Source: an uncultured Erysipelotrichaceae bacterium
GTDB lineage: Bacteria; Bacillota_I; Bacilli_A; Erysipelotrichales; Coprobacillaceae
Reading direction: 5' to 3'
DNA length: 6,619 bases
Assembly (NCBI GenBank): GCA_937917505.1
Contig: CALDMQ010000059.1
Span: 1-6,619 of the forward strand
The stretch's first letter is position 1, and each line of letters begins with the position of its first letter. The notes below the pieces were generated by a model. That model was not told the DNA's origin and made no database searches. It saw only the letters and a program-made list of their open reading frames with translations. Of this stretch, positions 1-6,354 are shown one piece after another. The position numbers were made by a program, and so were the translations under genes.

Positions 1-1435
1 GCTCACAAGCTTTCTTCATTTCTTCATCAGTCGCATCAAGTTTTCCATATTTTAAGTTATCACGAATCGTTCCACCAAATAGCCATGTATCTTGCAAAAC
101 CATACCAAACAAACTTCTCAAATCACTACGTTTCATATTCGTAATATCACGACCATCAATAAAGATATGTCCATTATTTAATTCATAAAAACGCATTAAC
201 AATTTGACAATTGTTGTTTTTCCTGCACCTGTTGGTCCAACAATCGCTACAGATTGCCCAGCATGAACATGCATCGAGAAATCATGAATAATAGTTTTGT
301 CAGAATTATACCCAAAATTCACATGATCAAATGTAACACTACCATCCATAGTTTTCACTTCATCAATTGAAACAAGATAATTTTCTTCTACTAATTCTTC
401 TTCATCCAAAAATTCAAAAACACGTTCAGCTGCTGCTGCAGTTGATTGTAATTGATTCATAATTTGAGCAATTTGTGTAATTGGCTGATTGAATTGTCTT
501 ACATATTGAATAAAAGCTTGAATATCTCCAATAGAAATCATTTGTCCAGTTGCTAAAAAACCACCCAATAAACAAACACCTACATATCCAATATTTCCGA
601 CAAACCCTGTTAATGGTTGCATCAATCCTGAAAAGAATTGTGATTTCCATGCAGATTCGTATAATTCATCGTTATAAATTTCAAAACATTGAACAGAATC
701 TTCTTCACCATTAAACGCTTTTACAACTTGATGAGCACCATACATTTCTTCAATATGTCCATTCACATTTCCCAGGCTTGATTGTTGTTGAATAAAATAT
801 CTTTGAGATTTTTTCATAATCAACGACATCAAAAACATAGAAACAGGTAAAACACATAAAGCAAGCAAAGTCATCATACCACTAATAGAAAGCATCATAA
901 TAAAAATACCAATAACTGTCACAATGGATGTAATAATTTGAGTCATGCTTGAATTTAAAGATTGTGATATCAAATCAACATCATTCGTCACACGAGATAA
1001 AATGTCTCCACTAGAATGTTTATCAAAATAATTCAATGGTAAACGATCCATTTTTTGTGCAATAGCTTTTCTAAAATCATAAGATACACGCTGTGAAATC
1101 CCACTTGTAATAAATCCCTGAATATAATTCAAAAATGCACTTAATAAATAAATAAATCCAAGAAATAGAAGAATTTGACCAATTGCAGTGAAATCAATTC
1201 CTCCAATATGTGCAACCTTTGCCATAATTCCTTCACTTAATTTATCTGTCGCCTTTGCTAAAATTTTAGGTCCAAAGATAGAAAATATAGTTGAACCTGT
1301 CGCAAAAATAAATATCAAAACAAACTTACCATAATAAGGTTTTAAATAAACAAAGAGTTTCTTTAAAGTTCCTTTAAAGTCCTTAGCTTTTTCATTTCCA
1401 TGGTGTTTACCATGTCCCATCGATCCTCTAGGCAT
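1..1435 (-). CDS. ABC exporter half-transporter, second subunit of a heterodimer (partial, C-terminus beyond left edge)
   Basis: The reading frame opens at an ATG (1433-1435) and stays open for 478 codons to the left edge. It is absent from a closed-ORF list only because its stop lies outside. A strong AGGAGG (1446-1451) precedes the start, and the ATG overlaps the upstream subunit's TAG by 8 nt (ATGCCTAG, 1428-1435), suggesting translational coupling. The N-terminus is short and Gly/His-rich (GHGKHHG, residues 7-13). Residues about 30-320 form the six-helix ABC exporter membrane domain, including the intracellular-loop stretch NYFDKHSSGDILSRVTNDVD. The ATPase domain follows: A-loop Tyr376, Walker A GPTGAGKTT at 400-408 (Lys406), and Q-loop Gln448 in VLQDTWLFGGT. 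Signature, Walker B and switch residue are not in the window, so I cannot show directly that this subunit carries the catalytic Glu; that is inferred from its partner being the degenerate one. Likely role: ATP-driven export of drugs or other amphiphiles across the cytoplasmic membrane. The substrate cannot be read from the sequence. Confidence 0.93.
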   Translation of the reverse strand, partial: MPRGSMGHGKHHGNEKAKDFKGTLKKLFVYLKPYYGKFVLIFIFATGSTIFSIFGPKILAKATDKLSEGIMAKVAHIGGIDFTAIGQILLFLGFIYLLSAFLNYIQGFITSGISQRVSYDFRKAIAQKMDRLPLNYFDKHSSGDILSRVTNDVDLISQSLNSSMTQIITSIVTVIGIFIMMLSISGMMTLLALCVLPVSMFLMSLIMKKSQRYFIQQQSSLGNVNGHIEEMYGAHQVVKAFNGEEDSVQCFEIYNDELYESAWKSQFFSGLMQPLTGFVGNIGYVGVCLLGGFLATGQMISIGDIQAFIQYVRQFNQPITQIAQIMNQLQSTAAAAERVFEFLDEEELVEENYLVSIDEVKTMDGSVTFDHVNFGYNSDKTIIHDFSMHVHAGQSVAIVGPTGAGKTTIVKLLMRFYELNNGHIFIDGRDITNMKRSDLRSLFGMVLQDTWLFGGTIRDNLKYGKLDATDEEMKKACE

Positions 1436-3616
1436 TGGCTAATTCCTCCTTTGAAAGTTGAGAGTAAGCAATTTCCTGATAAACTTGACAATCCTTCATC
1501 AATTCATCATGTGTTCCTTTTCCAACTATTTTTCCTTTATCTAATACAATAATTTGATCTGCGTCCATAATAGAAGCAATTCTTTGACCAACAATTAAAA
1601 CTGTATTTTGTGTTTTCTTTGTTAGAATTGATAATTCTTTTCTTAAAATTGCATCTGTTTTAAAATCCAATGCAGAGAAACTATCATCAAAAATTAAGAT
1701 TTCTGGTGTTTTTGTCCTCCTGAAACATTTGTTCCACCTTGAGAAATTTCTTCAGCTAACCCTTTTGGTTTTGCGTCTACAAACTCTTTTGCTTGAGCAA
1801 TACGAATTACTTCATTTAATTCTTCATCAGTTGCTTCTTTAGCACCATATTTTAAGTTAGAACGAATTGTCCCCGAGAAAAGAACACCTTTTTGTGGCAC
1901 AACACCAATACGTTCTCTTAAATCATGCTGGTTAACATTTCTAACATCAACCCCATCGACCATAACCTTTCCATCACTGACATCATAAAAACGAGGAATC
2001 AAATGAATTAACGTTGATTTACCTGAACCAGTTGAACCAATAAACGCTGTTGTTTGACCCGGTTTTGCTGTAAAGCTAATATGACTCAAAACAGCTTCAT
2101 GAGCACCCGGATATTGAAAACTCACATCTTTAAATTCAACCAATCCTTTTTGAGTTTCATCAAAGTTTTCTGGAATTTGTGGGTCTTGTATACAAAGTTC
2201 TGTTGCTAAAACTTCATTCACACGATTAGCTGCTACTGAAGCACGAGGAATCATAATGAAAATCATCGCAATAAATAAGAACGACATCATAATGTGCATA
2301 GCATATTGAATAAATGCCATCATTTCTCCAATCGCAATATTTCCTAAATCAAGTTGCTTTGATCCTTCCCATACAATCAAAACAGTCGCAATATTCATTA
2401 TAAACATCATAAGTGGCATAAGCGTTGACATTGCACGATTGACAAATAAATTAACTTTTGTTAAATCATCATTGGCTTTATCAAAACGTTCTTCACTATG
2501 TTGTTCATTACCAAATGCTCTAATAACAAGAACACCTGATAAATTTTCACGCATTGTTAAGTTCAATTTATCAATCAATGATTGAATAACTTTAAATTTT
2601 GGTAAAACAATTTTTATCATAATCACTAATACAATACAAATAACAAGTAAAATCATAAAAATAATCCATGTCATTGAAGTTGAATGTGTTAAAGCTTTAT
2701 ACAAAGCTCCCGCTCCCATCATTGGAGCAAACAATACAATACGAAGCATCATAATCATTAACATTTGCACTTGTGTAATATCGTTTGTTGTTCTCGTAAT
2801 TAAAGATGCTGTAGAAAATTTATTAAACTCGCTATTAGAAAAACTTTCAACCTTTTCAAAAACCGCTTTCCTTAAGTTTCTTGCTAACCCTGAACCTACA
2901 CGTGATGATAAATAAACTGCACACATAGCAGCTACTGTACCTATCAATGCAATACCTAACATTTTTAACCCAGCAATAAAAATATAATCATTTTGTACTT
3001 TTTCAATATCAGCACCTAGTGCTTGATATTCTGCTTTCACACCATTACCAGCTGCAATCATCATTGTTGATGTCCCCATTGTTTCCATTTGAGAATCTAT
3101 TTGTTTTGTTATTGATGATTTTTGCTCTTCACTCATCATTGACAAGACTTGATAGACATCCATACCTGTTGGCAATTGTCCAAATTGTGCTTGAAATTCT
3201 TTTGAATTTAAATCCATATTATCTATCATACTCATGGCAAGCATTGGTTTTACTAAAATCTGTTCTAAATTTTTTGTTTCATCCTTTGTTAAATCTTTTA
3301 ATAGATAAGCATTCTTCAATTTTGGAAAATCATTTTTAACACTTTGAGTTAAATCATCATGTTCCACATATTCATAACTTGATTCAACAATATTTTTATC
3401 ATCTTGATTCACAAATATCATTAAATGATTATAAGTTTCTTCACTCAATACTTCTGATATTGGTCCATCAAAACCTCCTGCTTGAATACCATTAGTGACA
3501 ATTTGACTCATATAATCCGGTAATGCTAATTCCGATTGAGATTGTATAAAAACAAATCCAATACAAAGAAGAATAGGTAACCAAAATTTATAAATATAAC
3601 GACGTAGTTTTATCAT
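1428..3616 (-). pseudogene. ABC exporter half-transporter, degenerate-site subunit with large extracytoplasmic loop, broken by an internal deletion
   Basis: The ATG (3614-3616) overlaps the marR stop as ATGA and has AAGGAGG upstream (about 3624-3630). The first frame gives 640 residues: helix 1 at about 11-30, an insertion of about 165 residues before helix 2 (about 211-237), the rest of the membrane domain to about 470, Walker A GSTGSGKST at 527-535 (Lys533), Q-loop Gln575 and signature VSGGQ at 631-635. After Lys636 the frame shifts and ends at a TAA at 1694-1696. In another frame the gene resumes at once with Walker B PEILIFDDSFSALD (from 1706) and runs to a TAG at 1428. About 12 conserved residues (family pattern QRLSIARA plus four) are missing, which fits a 34-nt deletion: 2189 nt plus 34 equals 741 codons. 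Walker B ends in DD rather than DE, and the switch is VGQRI with Gln for His. In TM287/288-type heterodimeric exporters these mark the non-catalytic site. Even a ribosomal frameshift would not restore the missing helix, so loss of function is likely. Confidence 0.9.
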
Positions 3617-4038
3617 TCTGTTTCCTCCTTGATATTCTTTTTCATTTTATTTATAACATTGAGAATTGTTTCTACTTCTTCTTCTGTTATATTCTTTGAT
3701 AAACATTGATAATAATGAGTCAACTTCTTTTCTAGATTAACCACTACTTTTTGACCTTTCTTTGATAATCCGATCACAAAAATACGTTTATCATGTTCAT
3801 CGGGTGTTCTTTCAATATATCCTGCATCTAATAAACGTTTAATTCTTACTGAAAGTGTTGCCTCGCTAATACGAAGCGCTGATGCTAGTTCTTTTTGATT
3901 CATTGTTTTCTCTTTAATTAAATACAAAAGTTTACCTTGTTCAAAGGTAAGTTCTGATAATTTTGAATGTACACACTGTTTATGAATCTTATGTAACGCA
4001 TGTAATTCCTCAATAACATCCTCAAATGTATGTAGCAT
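3613..4038 (-). CDS. MarR-family transcriptional regulator
   Basis: This 141-residue protein has the usual MarR length and layout. The winged helix-turn-helix covers about residues 46-92: MNQKELASALRISEATLSV as the HTH, then RIKRLLDAGYIER, and the wing containing the conserved D-x-R (Asp83-Lys-Arg85, in DEHDKRIFVIGLSKKG). The N- and C-terminal helices would form the dimer interface. The ATG at 4036-4038 follows AAAGGAGAGG (about 4044-4053), about 8 nt from the GGAG core. It is the first gene after a perfect sigma-A promoter, and its stop overlaps the start of the first ABC subunit as ATGA. MarR proteins placed ahead of a paired ABC exporter usually repress their own operon and release DNA when a ligand binds. 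I infer that here; an inverted repeat in the promoter spacer is the likely operator. The ligand is unknown. The gene looks intact although the transporter subunit after it is broken. Confidence 0.93.
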   Translation of the reverse strand: MLHTFEDVIEELHALHKIHKQCVHSKLSELTFEQGKLLYLIKEKTMNQKELASALRISEATLSVRIKRLLDAGYIERTPDEHDKRIFVIGLSKKGQKVVVNLEKKLTHYYQCLSKNITEEEVETILNVINKMKKNIKEETE

Positions 4039-4069
4039 AACACCTCTCCTTTAACTGAGTATACGAAAC

Positions 4070-4098
4070 ATTATAGTTAGCGCACTAAGTGTTGTCAA
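4070..4098 (-). promoter_or_regulatory. Sigma-A promoter of the marR-ABC operon
   Basis: Read on the minus strand, the -35 is TTGACA (4093-4098) and the -10 is TATAAT (4070-4075), separated by exactly 17 nt. Both hexamers match consensus perfectly. Transcription should begin near 4063, leaving a leader of about 25 nt with the marR ribosome site in it. The -35 lies two bases after the T-run of the upstream terminator. Such a strong core promoter would be expected to be repressed, which fits the embedded inverted repeat. Confidence 0.85.
4075..4090. promoter_or_regulatory. Inverted repeat in promoter spacer, probable MarR operator
   Basis: The 16 bases AGTTAGCGCACTAAGT form a dyad centred between 4082 and 4083. 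Six of eight position pairs are complementary; the mismatches are 4076/4089 and 4081/4084, and the core arms are TTAG and CTAA. The repeat fills most of the spacer between -10 and -35, where a bound MarR dimer would block RNA polymerase. Size and position fit MarR-family operators. Assignment to this regulator is inference. Confidence 0.6.
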
Positions 4099-4099
4099 C

Positions 4100-4126
4100 A
4101 AAAAAAGGATATCAAAATGACATCCT
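4100..4126 (-). terminator. Intrinsic terminator after the CPBP protease gene
   Basis: On the minus strand, arms AGGATGTC (4119-4126) and GATATCCT (4106-4113) pair over 8 bp with one G-U wobble around a 5-nt loop. A run of seven T follows (4100-4106, the first being the last base of the stem). The hairpin starts directly after the TAG of the protease gene (4127-4129) and ends two bases before the marR -35, insulating the two operons. Confidence 0.85.
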
Positions 4127-4844
4127 CTATATTCCAAATAAAACCATCATCATAGACAGTAAGTTCATAGTCGAATGAGCTAATATTGGAACATAAATAT
4201 TATTTCTTTTTTCATATAAATAGCTTAATACCATTCCCATAAACATATAAGCAAAAATCATAAACCACTCCGAATAATTACCACTTATAATAGCATTCAT
4301 AATATGAATAAATCCAAAGATAAAACCTGATACTACATGGGCAAAATAAGCATTAACCTCATAACCATCCAAAAATCATACCTCTAAATAATAGCTCTTC
4401 AAATATTGGTGCTAAAATAACAGTCGTCAAAACCATTAATACTGGATAAGTATGAGCCATTGACTCAATCAATGCTTGATTTTCACTCATATCCTGAGAA
4501 ACAAATACCATCGTAATCAACGACCCAAGAATATTAGCTGCAAACAACAAACCAGGGCCAATCAAAAAACCATATTTACAATGTTCTTTAACATCTCTAA
4601 CAAAGTCTTTCCATTGCGAAAGCAAACTTTCTTTTAAAATAGACGCACCAAGTAAAACAAAAGCAAAATTTAAACAAACATTCAAAATAGCAGTTAAAGC
4701 AAGATTATCTACAGATAATGAAAACGTATTAACAACAAACATCAAAATAGCAGATCCAATCAAAGAACCACAAAAGAAATATAATGGTAAAATAACCAAA
4801 ACCAACATCCACTTGGTTTGATTAGAAATCTTTCTCGTAAACAT
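4127..4844 (-). pseudogene. CPBP-family (CAAX protease / Abi) membrane protease, frameshifted
   Basis: The family is a set of polytopic membrane proteins with glutamate/histidine metalloprotease-type motifs; bacterial members are linked to bacteriocin immunity or other membrane functions, often unknown. The first frame (ATG 4842-4844, 161 residues) has several membrane helices and motif 1, EELLFR (Glu149, Glu150, Arg154), then ends seven residues later at a TGA (4359). The remainder is in another frame. It carries motif 2, FGFIH, and motif 3, HSTMN, and ends at TAG 4127. All three catalytic motifs therefore survive but are split. The shift lies around 4359-4376, near a run of five A on the plus strand (4371-4375). 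The net change is one extra base or two missing ones. Both halves otherwise read cleanly, so the lesion is recent or a sequencing error. The ATG overlaps the stop of the upstream gene (TAATG), with a weak GGGAAG-like ribosome site, suggesting coupled translation. Confidence 0.85.
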
Positions 4845-5773
4845 TAAGCATCTTCCCTATTTTCATCATTGAATTCCACAGTATTTTCTGTCATTTCAAC
4901 AACTTCTTCTTGAACAGGCTCTTTTCCTTCACTACGGTTATTCCCATAGCGTTGATAAGCAATTTCTTCAAAAAGAATAGCACGACTTAATTCATATTGT
5001 GGATAGTAAGTGTAAATTCTAAAGAAACCACCTGCCAAAAGAACCAATGCATAACCAACAAATGGTAAAGAACCAACAAATCGTGTTAATAAATAAACAA
5101 TTAAACCATCCAAGAGTGCCCATCCTAAAAATGAAATATCTAATTTAAACAAATCCATTTTATGTCCTTTCATAAAACGAAAAGATTCTTTAATAGCCAA
5201 TCCATTTTTTATATGAAATCTCTCTAACAAATAAGGAACAGCAAAGAATAATAAAGAAATGTAATAAAATGATGCACCAGCAAAAACAGCTATCAAAAGA
5301 AAGACAAGCATCAATTCTGGAGCAAAAGTAAATAATGATAATAACATCGTTGCTGGATCTTCAGATACAAATTGAGACATATTATCAATTGACAAAACTA
5401 CACTTCCCAATACCATTGAAAAAATAATTGATAAAACAACCACGATAAGAAACAAAATACCAAATTGTGCTAAAAAAGATAAAACATATGTAGGAAATAA
5501 TTCTTTGAATCTCTTATACCCTACAAGTGCATCTTCATCACTTAATGTATGAGATGTATTTCTTACAATTTTCAACGCAGAAACAATATATCCGTGACTT
5601 ATCGGCAAGAAAATAATCGCAATTAGCGAAACCAATAAAGTTGGAATATTTAAATTAGCTAAATATTCTCCCAAACATGTTATAAGCATAACAATAATTA
5701 AAATGCGGATGTACTGTGGTTTGCATGTTAAAAGCAATTGTTTTGCTTTTTCTTTAATATTACGTATATTCAT
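4844..5773 (-). CDS. DUF975-family integral membrane protein
   Basis: I choose the ATG at 5771-5773 (309 residues). A GTG three codons earlier (5780-5782) overlaps the ribosome site AAGGAG (5782-5787), which is 8 nt from the ATG. The protein is strongly hydrophobic, with about six membrane segments: near residues 23-60 (probably two), 95-125, 145-180, 215-235 and 238-255. The most diagnostic stretch is SFRFMKGHKMDLFKLDISF followed by LGW (about residues 197-218). It matches the DUF975 pattern S-x-x-x-M-K-G-x-K-x-x-x-F-x-L-x-x-S-F-x-G-W. The segment FLPISHGYIVSALKIVRN near residue 55 also fits. The C-terminal 35-40 residues form a charged, Glu-rich tail, probably cytoplasmic. DUF975 proteins are common in Firmicutes and have no established biochemical role, so I assign none. 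The gene has its own promoter and is coupled by TAATG to the CPBP protease gene, suggesting the two membrane proteins are made together. Confidence 0.8.
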   Translation of the reverse strand: MNIRNIKEKAKQLLLTCKPQYIRILIIVMLITCLGEYLANLNIPTLLVSLIAIIFLPISHGYIVSALKIVRNTSHTLSDEDALVGYKRFKELFPTYVLSFLAQFGILFLIVVVLSIIFSMVLGSVVLSIDNMSQFVSEDPATMLLSLFTFAPELMLVFLLIAVFAGASFYYISLLFFAVPYLLERFHIKNGLAIKESFRFMKGHKMDLFKLDISFLGWALLDGLIVYLLTRFVGSLPFVGYALVLLAGGFFRIYTYYPQYELSRAILFEEIAYQRYGNNRSEGKEPVQEEVVEMTENTVEFNDENREDA

Positions 5774-5781
5774 ATCACTCA

Positions 5782-5787
5782 CTCCTT
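5782..5787 (-). promoter_or_regulatory. Ribosome-binding site that sets the DUF975 start
   Basis: AAGGAG on the minus strand lies 8 nt before the ATG at 5773, an ideal distance. Its last base is the first base of the alternative GTG at 5782, so initiation at that GTG is implausible. Confidence 0.8.
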
Positions 5788-5801
5788 ATTTTTATGTCAT
5801 T

Positions 5802-5830
5802 ATTATAACATATCATTTATCTAATGTCTA
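5802..5830 (-). promoter_or_regulatory. Sigma-A promoter for the DUF975-CPBP genes
   Basis: On the minus strand, -35 TAGACA (5825-5830, five of six consensus bases) and -10 TATAAT (5802-5807, perfect) are 17 nt apart. The expected start is near 5795, giving a leader of about 20 nt that includes the AAGGAG. The -35 lies within the last codons of mazF, so the downstream pair can be expressed independently of the toxin gene. No terminator separates them, so read-through from mazF is also possible. Confidence 0.75.
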
Positions 5831-6149
5831 AACTTGTTTTAATCGCATCATTGACATCTTTCATCATTTCTTGAGTGAGAACACCTACTTTTTCATAAAT
5901 TCTTTTTTTGTCAATAGTACGGATTTGTTCTAATAAAATAACTGATTTCTTTTCTAGAAATTCCGTTTCAATCATAACATGTGTGGGTAATGGATTTTTT
6001 GTAAGACGTGATGATATTGGTGCTACAATTACAGTAGTTGAATATTTATTCCCTTTATTATTTTGTAATATTACAACAGGTCTATATCCGCCTTGTTCAC
6101 TTCCAATAACCGGTGATAAATTTGCATAATATATTTCTCCTCTATTCAT
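5817..6149 (-). CDS. mazF: MazF/PemK-family endoribonuclease toxin, no adjacent antitoxin
   Basis: This 110-residue protein fits the MazF/EndoA (NdoA) family from end to end: RGEIYYANLSPVIGSEQGG at 3-21, RPVVILQNNKGNKYS at 23-37, VIVAPISSRLTK, LPTHV, and SVILLEQIRTIDKKR at 69-83, with the expected C-terminal helix. The near-invariant Arg, Ser-Glu-Gln-Gly-Gly, Thr-Val and EQIRT residues are present, so the active site should be functional. Family members cleave mRNA at short sequences and are blocked by a MazE-type antitoxin. AGGAGG (6156-6161) is 6 nt from the ATG (6147-6149). In Bacillus the antitoxin gene lies directly upstream. Here the 199 nt upstream hold no credible coding frame, and the preceding gene is a membrane protein closed by a terminator. 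The toxin is therefore an orphan, or its antitoxin is elsewhere. An inverted repeat abuts the ribosome site. Confidence 0.93.
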   Translation of the reverse strand: MNRGEIYYANLSPVIGSEQGGYRPVVILQNNKGNKYSTTVIVAPISSRLTKNPLPTHVMIETEFLEKKSVILLEQIRTIDKKRIYEKVGVLTQEMMKDVNDAIKTSLDIR

Positions 6150-6160
6150 TGTTTTCCTCC

Positions 6161-6179
6161 TACACTTTATATCAGTGTA
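6161..6179. repeat. Inverted repeat next to the mazF ribosome-binding site
   Basis: The arms TACACT (6161-6166) and AGTGTA (6174-6179) are exact complements around 7 nt. On the minus strand the second arm runs straight into the AGGAGG of mazF, sharing its first A. It could be an operator or an mRNA hairpin that limits ribosome access. With only 6-bp arms in AT-rich DNA, chance is possible. Confidence 0.45.
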
Positions 6180-6231
6180 TGAAGAAACATTTTAAATTAG
6201 ACCATTTCTTCTAGTATTTTATTTAACAGAT

Positions 6232-6260
6232 TTTTTAAAATCCCTCTTTCAAAATATCAA
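6232..6260 (-). promoter_or_regulatory. Possible mazF promoter (weak)
   Basis: The upstream terminator implies that mazF needs its own promoter in 6162-6320. The best candidate I find is -35 TTGATA (6255-6260), a 17-nt spacer and -10 TAAAAA (6232-6237). These match five of six and four of six consensus bases. Other AT-rich hexamers nearby are almost as good, so the assignment is tentative. The leader would be about 75 nt. I see nothing else in the rest of this intergenic stretch. Confidence 0.3.
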
Positions 6261-6320
6261 CTTCAATAAACCATAATAAGCATTTATTCCAAATAGAATC
6301 ATTCGCTTTTTCTTTTATTC

Positions 6321-6354
6321 AAAAAAGTAGAAGAACTTCACAATTCTTCTACTT
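6321..6354 (-). terminator. Intrinsic terminator overlapping the end of the right-edge gene
   Basis: On the minus strand, arms AAGTAGAAGAA (6344-6354) and TTCTTCTACTT (6325-6335) are perfect 11-bp complements around an 8-nt loop, followed by a T-run (6321-6326, two of which pair in the stem). The 5' arm contains the TAG stop (6349-6351) of the upstream gene. This closes the right-edge transcription unit and separates it from mazF. Confidence 0.9.

Noticed and set aside
426..650. Minus-strand open frame of 74 codons
   Set aside because: It lies wholly inside the membrane domain of the second ABC subunit in another frame. Its product is Cys/Tyr/Trp-rich and unlike any family, so it is a shadow.
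1428..1670. The C-terminal ABC fragment as an independent gene starting at a TTG
   Set aside because: That TTG encodes the Leu of the SALD D-loop, in the middle of a conserved ATPase domain. The fragment is the tail of the broken subunit.
3019..3339. Plus-strand open frame of 106 codons
   Set aside because: It is antisense to the extracytoplasmic loop region of the first ABC subunit, without a convincing ribosome site or recognisable motif.
5908..6129. Plus-strand open frame of 73 codons that might be an antisense antitoxin for mazF
   Set aside because: It is simply the complement of the well-conserved mazF coding sequence. No promoter or ribosome site supports it.
6166..6174. TGATATAAA as an extended -10 promoter for mazF
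   Set aside because: Transcription would start near 6159, inside the AGGAGG, leaving the mRNA without a usable ribosome site.
6249..6302. Seventeen-codon minus-strand frame upstream of mazF considered as a mini-antitoxin
   Set aside because: It has no ribosome-binding site, is far too short for a MazE-type protein, and has an arbitrary hydrophobic composition.
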